Shown piece after piece: positions 63,393-64,000 of a stretch of DNA of 64,000 nt. This stretch comes from Lachnospiraceae bacterium (GTDB lineage Bacteria > Bacillota > Clostridia > Lachnospirales > Lachnospiraceae). The first letter of the stretch is position 1, and each line of letters opens with the position of its first letter. The stretch is taken from positions 124,001 through 188,000 of the forward strand of contig JAFTXG010000019.1 of assembly GCA_017461725.1 (NCBI GenBank), given 5' to 3'. Both the position numbers and the translations under genes were made by a program. The notes under the pieces are model-generated. The model had not been told where the DNA came from, made no database searches, and saw nothing but the letters and a program-made list of their open reading frames with translations.

Positions 63393-63432
63393 ACAGCAAG
63401 ACGAAAAGCTTACAACAGTTTCGTCTTGCTGT
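63393..63432 (+). terminator. Rho-independent terminator after tnpV
   Basis: Perfect 14-bp stem ACAGCAAGACGAAA / TTTCGTCTTGCTGT with a 12-base loop, then seven T. Confidence 0.92.
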
Positions 63433-63462
63433 TTTTTTCTTTTATTAAACTTTTTCAAAGGA

Positions 63463-63505
63463 TTGACTTTAACATTATTAAAGAGTATAATGAATAATGT
63501 TAAAG
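63463..63505 (+). promoter_or_regulatory. Promoter with 13-bp inverted repeat at the DUF2089 gene
   Basis: -35 TTGACT (63463-63468), 17-bp spacer, -10 TATAAT (63486-63491). CTTTAACATTATT (63467-63479) and AATAATGTTAAAG (63493-63505) form a perfect inverted repeat around the -10. The first arm precedes the transcript, so it is a DNA operator, probably for the DUF2089 protein itself; the second arm runs into the ribosome site. Confidence 0.78.
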
Positions 63506-63517
63506 GAGGTTGGAATA

Positions 63518-63820
63518 ATGGCACTTAAGGTAATTCCAGAATGGATTGTCAACCTTGATGATGAAGATGTCTCTTTTATTAAAAAGTTTCTTCTTGCATC
63601 CGGCTCTCTGAAAGAAATGGCACGACAATATGAAGTGACATATCCGACAGTTAGATTAAGACTTGACAAACTCATTCAAAAAATCAAGATCAGCGATGAT
63701 ACAGAAAGCGAACCGTATATCGCACTTATAAAAAGGCTTGCTATCAATGACAAGCTGGACTTTGACACAGCTAAAGTGCTGATTAGTGAGTATAAGAAAG
63801 TTAAGGGAGGAAATCAATAA
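63518..63820 (+). CDS. DUF2089-family helix-turn-helix protein
   Basis: 100 residues from ATG 63518 (AAAGGAGG 7 bases upstream). PEWIVNLDDEDVSFIKKFLL opens it and ASGSLKEMARQYEVTYPTVR is the helix-turn-helix of the family. DUF2089 proteins are small regulators commonly paired with one or more membrane proteins. That holds here: a membrane gene starts at the next base after its stop. It is likely to repress its own operon through the inverted repeat upstream. Confidence 0.87.
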   Translation: MALKVIPEWIVNLDDEDVSFIKKFLLASGSLKEMARQYEVTYPTVRLRLDKLIQKIKISDDTESEPYIALIKRLAINDKLDFDTAKVLISEYKKVKGGNQ

Positions 63821-64000
63821 ATGCAACGAGTTTTAATTGTTCTTATTTTTTCATTAGTTTTACTTGCTGGAGTGATTCTTTTACAGATTTATTTGTCAAA
63901 ACGAGAAAGTAAATGGCCAGGACTTGTGCTGCCGATCATTGCATTTCTCTTTGGTCTCCTGTACCCTCTCAATATGATTGCACCATCCGAGGGTGTAAAT
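63821..64000 (+). CDS. Membrane protein, partial (cut by the window end)
   Basis: 60 codons visible, starting directly after the DUF2089 stop with GGAGG 7 bases before the ATG, so the two are coupled. VLIVLIFSLVLLAGVILLQI and LPIIAFLFGLLYPLNMI form two membrane helices. It probably acts with the DUF2089 regulator, as in other genomes; the rest lies beyond the window. Confidence 0.8.
   Translation, partial: MQRVLIVLIFSLVLLAGVILLQIYLSKRESKWPGLVLPIIAFLFGLLYPLNMIAPSEGVN

Overview
The window reads as a chromosomal segment of an anaerobic, Gram-positive, gut- or rumen-type Clostridia, most like Lachnospiraceae. That placement is inference. It rests on many lipoprotein substrate-binding proteins with LplB/LplC-type permeases, AGGAGG ribosome sites, class III ribonucleotide reductase with its activase, a Na+-pumping decarboxylase beta subunit, DUF2961, DUF4886, DUF5058 and DUF6171 genes, and a TnpV transposon protein. 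No rRNA, tRNA or CRISPR array was seen.

Layout. 0-2.7 kb: end of a PotA/FbpC-type ABC ATPase, its lipoprotein binding protein, and a GH172 (DUF2961) enzyme just behind a strong terminator. 2.9-13.4 kb: a visibly A+T-richer fructan/alpha-glucoside island. It holds a broken GH31 gene fused to a leftover GDPD tail, a GH32 enzyme, a divergent lipoprotein of the GH32/GH43 type, an LplABC-type transporter and a LacI regulator; two matching operator-like sites lie between the divergent genes. 13.4-19.6 kb: xylulokinase, AraC regulator, GH3 beta-xylosidase-like enzyme and GH51 arabinofuranosidase, an arabinoxylan module. 19.7-23 kb: small DUF6171 protein, LysR, a SemiSWEET-like protein, an esterase and a DUF4886 protein. 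23-35.8 kb: a membrane-bound AraC sensor/regulator divergent from a second LplABC-type transporter, a 1122-residue surface metallophosphoesterase, a GH3 glucosidase and a PHP phosphoesterase.

35.9-42 kb (minus strand): a decayed Rpn-type nuclease gene, OadB with a 47-residue membrane partner, and the anaerobic nrd operon (nrdD, a 54-residue small gene, nrdG) with two NrdR-like boxes at its promoter. 42-50 kb: a same-strand series of a PHP protein, two membrane proteins (one DUF5058), M20 peptidase, HAD phosphatase, 2-hydroxyacid dehydrogenase, glycerol-1-phosphate dehydrogenase and a TIM-barrel isomerase. 50-61.8 kb: polysaccharide deacetylase, LacI with four operator-like sites facing two tandem FAD oxidoreductases, a macro-domain/HTH fusion, a TauE-permease/polyprenol-kinase-like fusion, a vWA protein, a Nudix-Nudix-DUF3795 fusion and an esterase. 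61.8-64 kb: A+T-rich sequence with TnpV and a DUF2089 regulator under a 13-bp inverted-repeat operator; probably the edge of a mobile element.

The genes mostly describe scavenging of plant polysaccharides: lipoproteins capture oligosaccharides, permeases import them, and cytoplasmic glycosidases split them under LacI or AraC control. The strongest candidates for something undescribed are a roughly 130-bp interspersed intercistronic element with paired ends (39.2 and 49.0 kb), the permease-kinase fusion, the macro-HTH protein, and the LacI-controlled FAD oxidoreductase pair.
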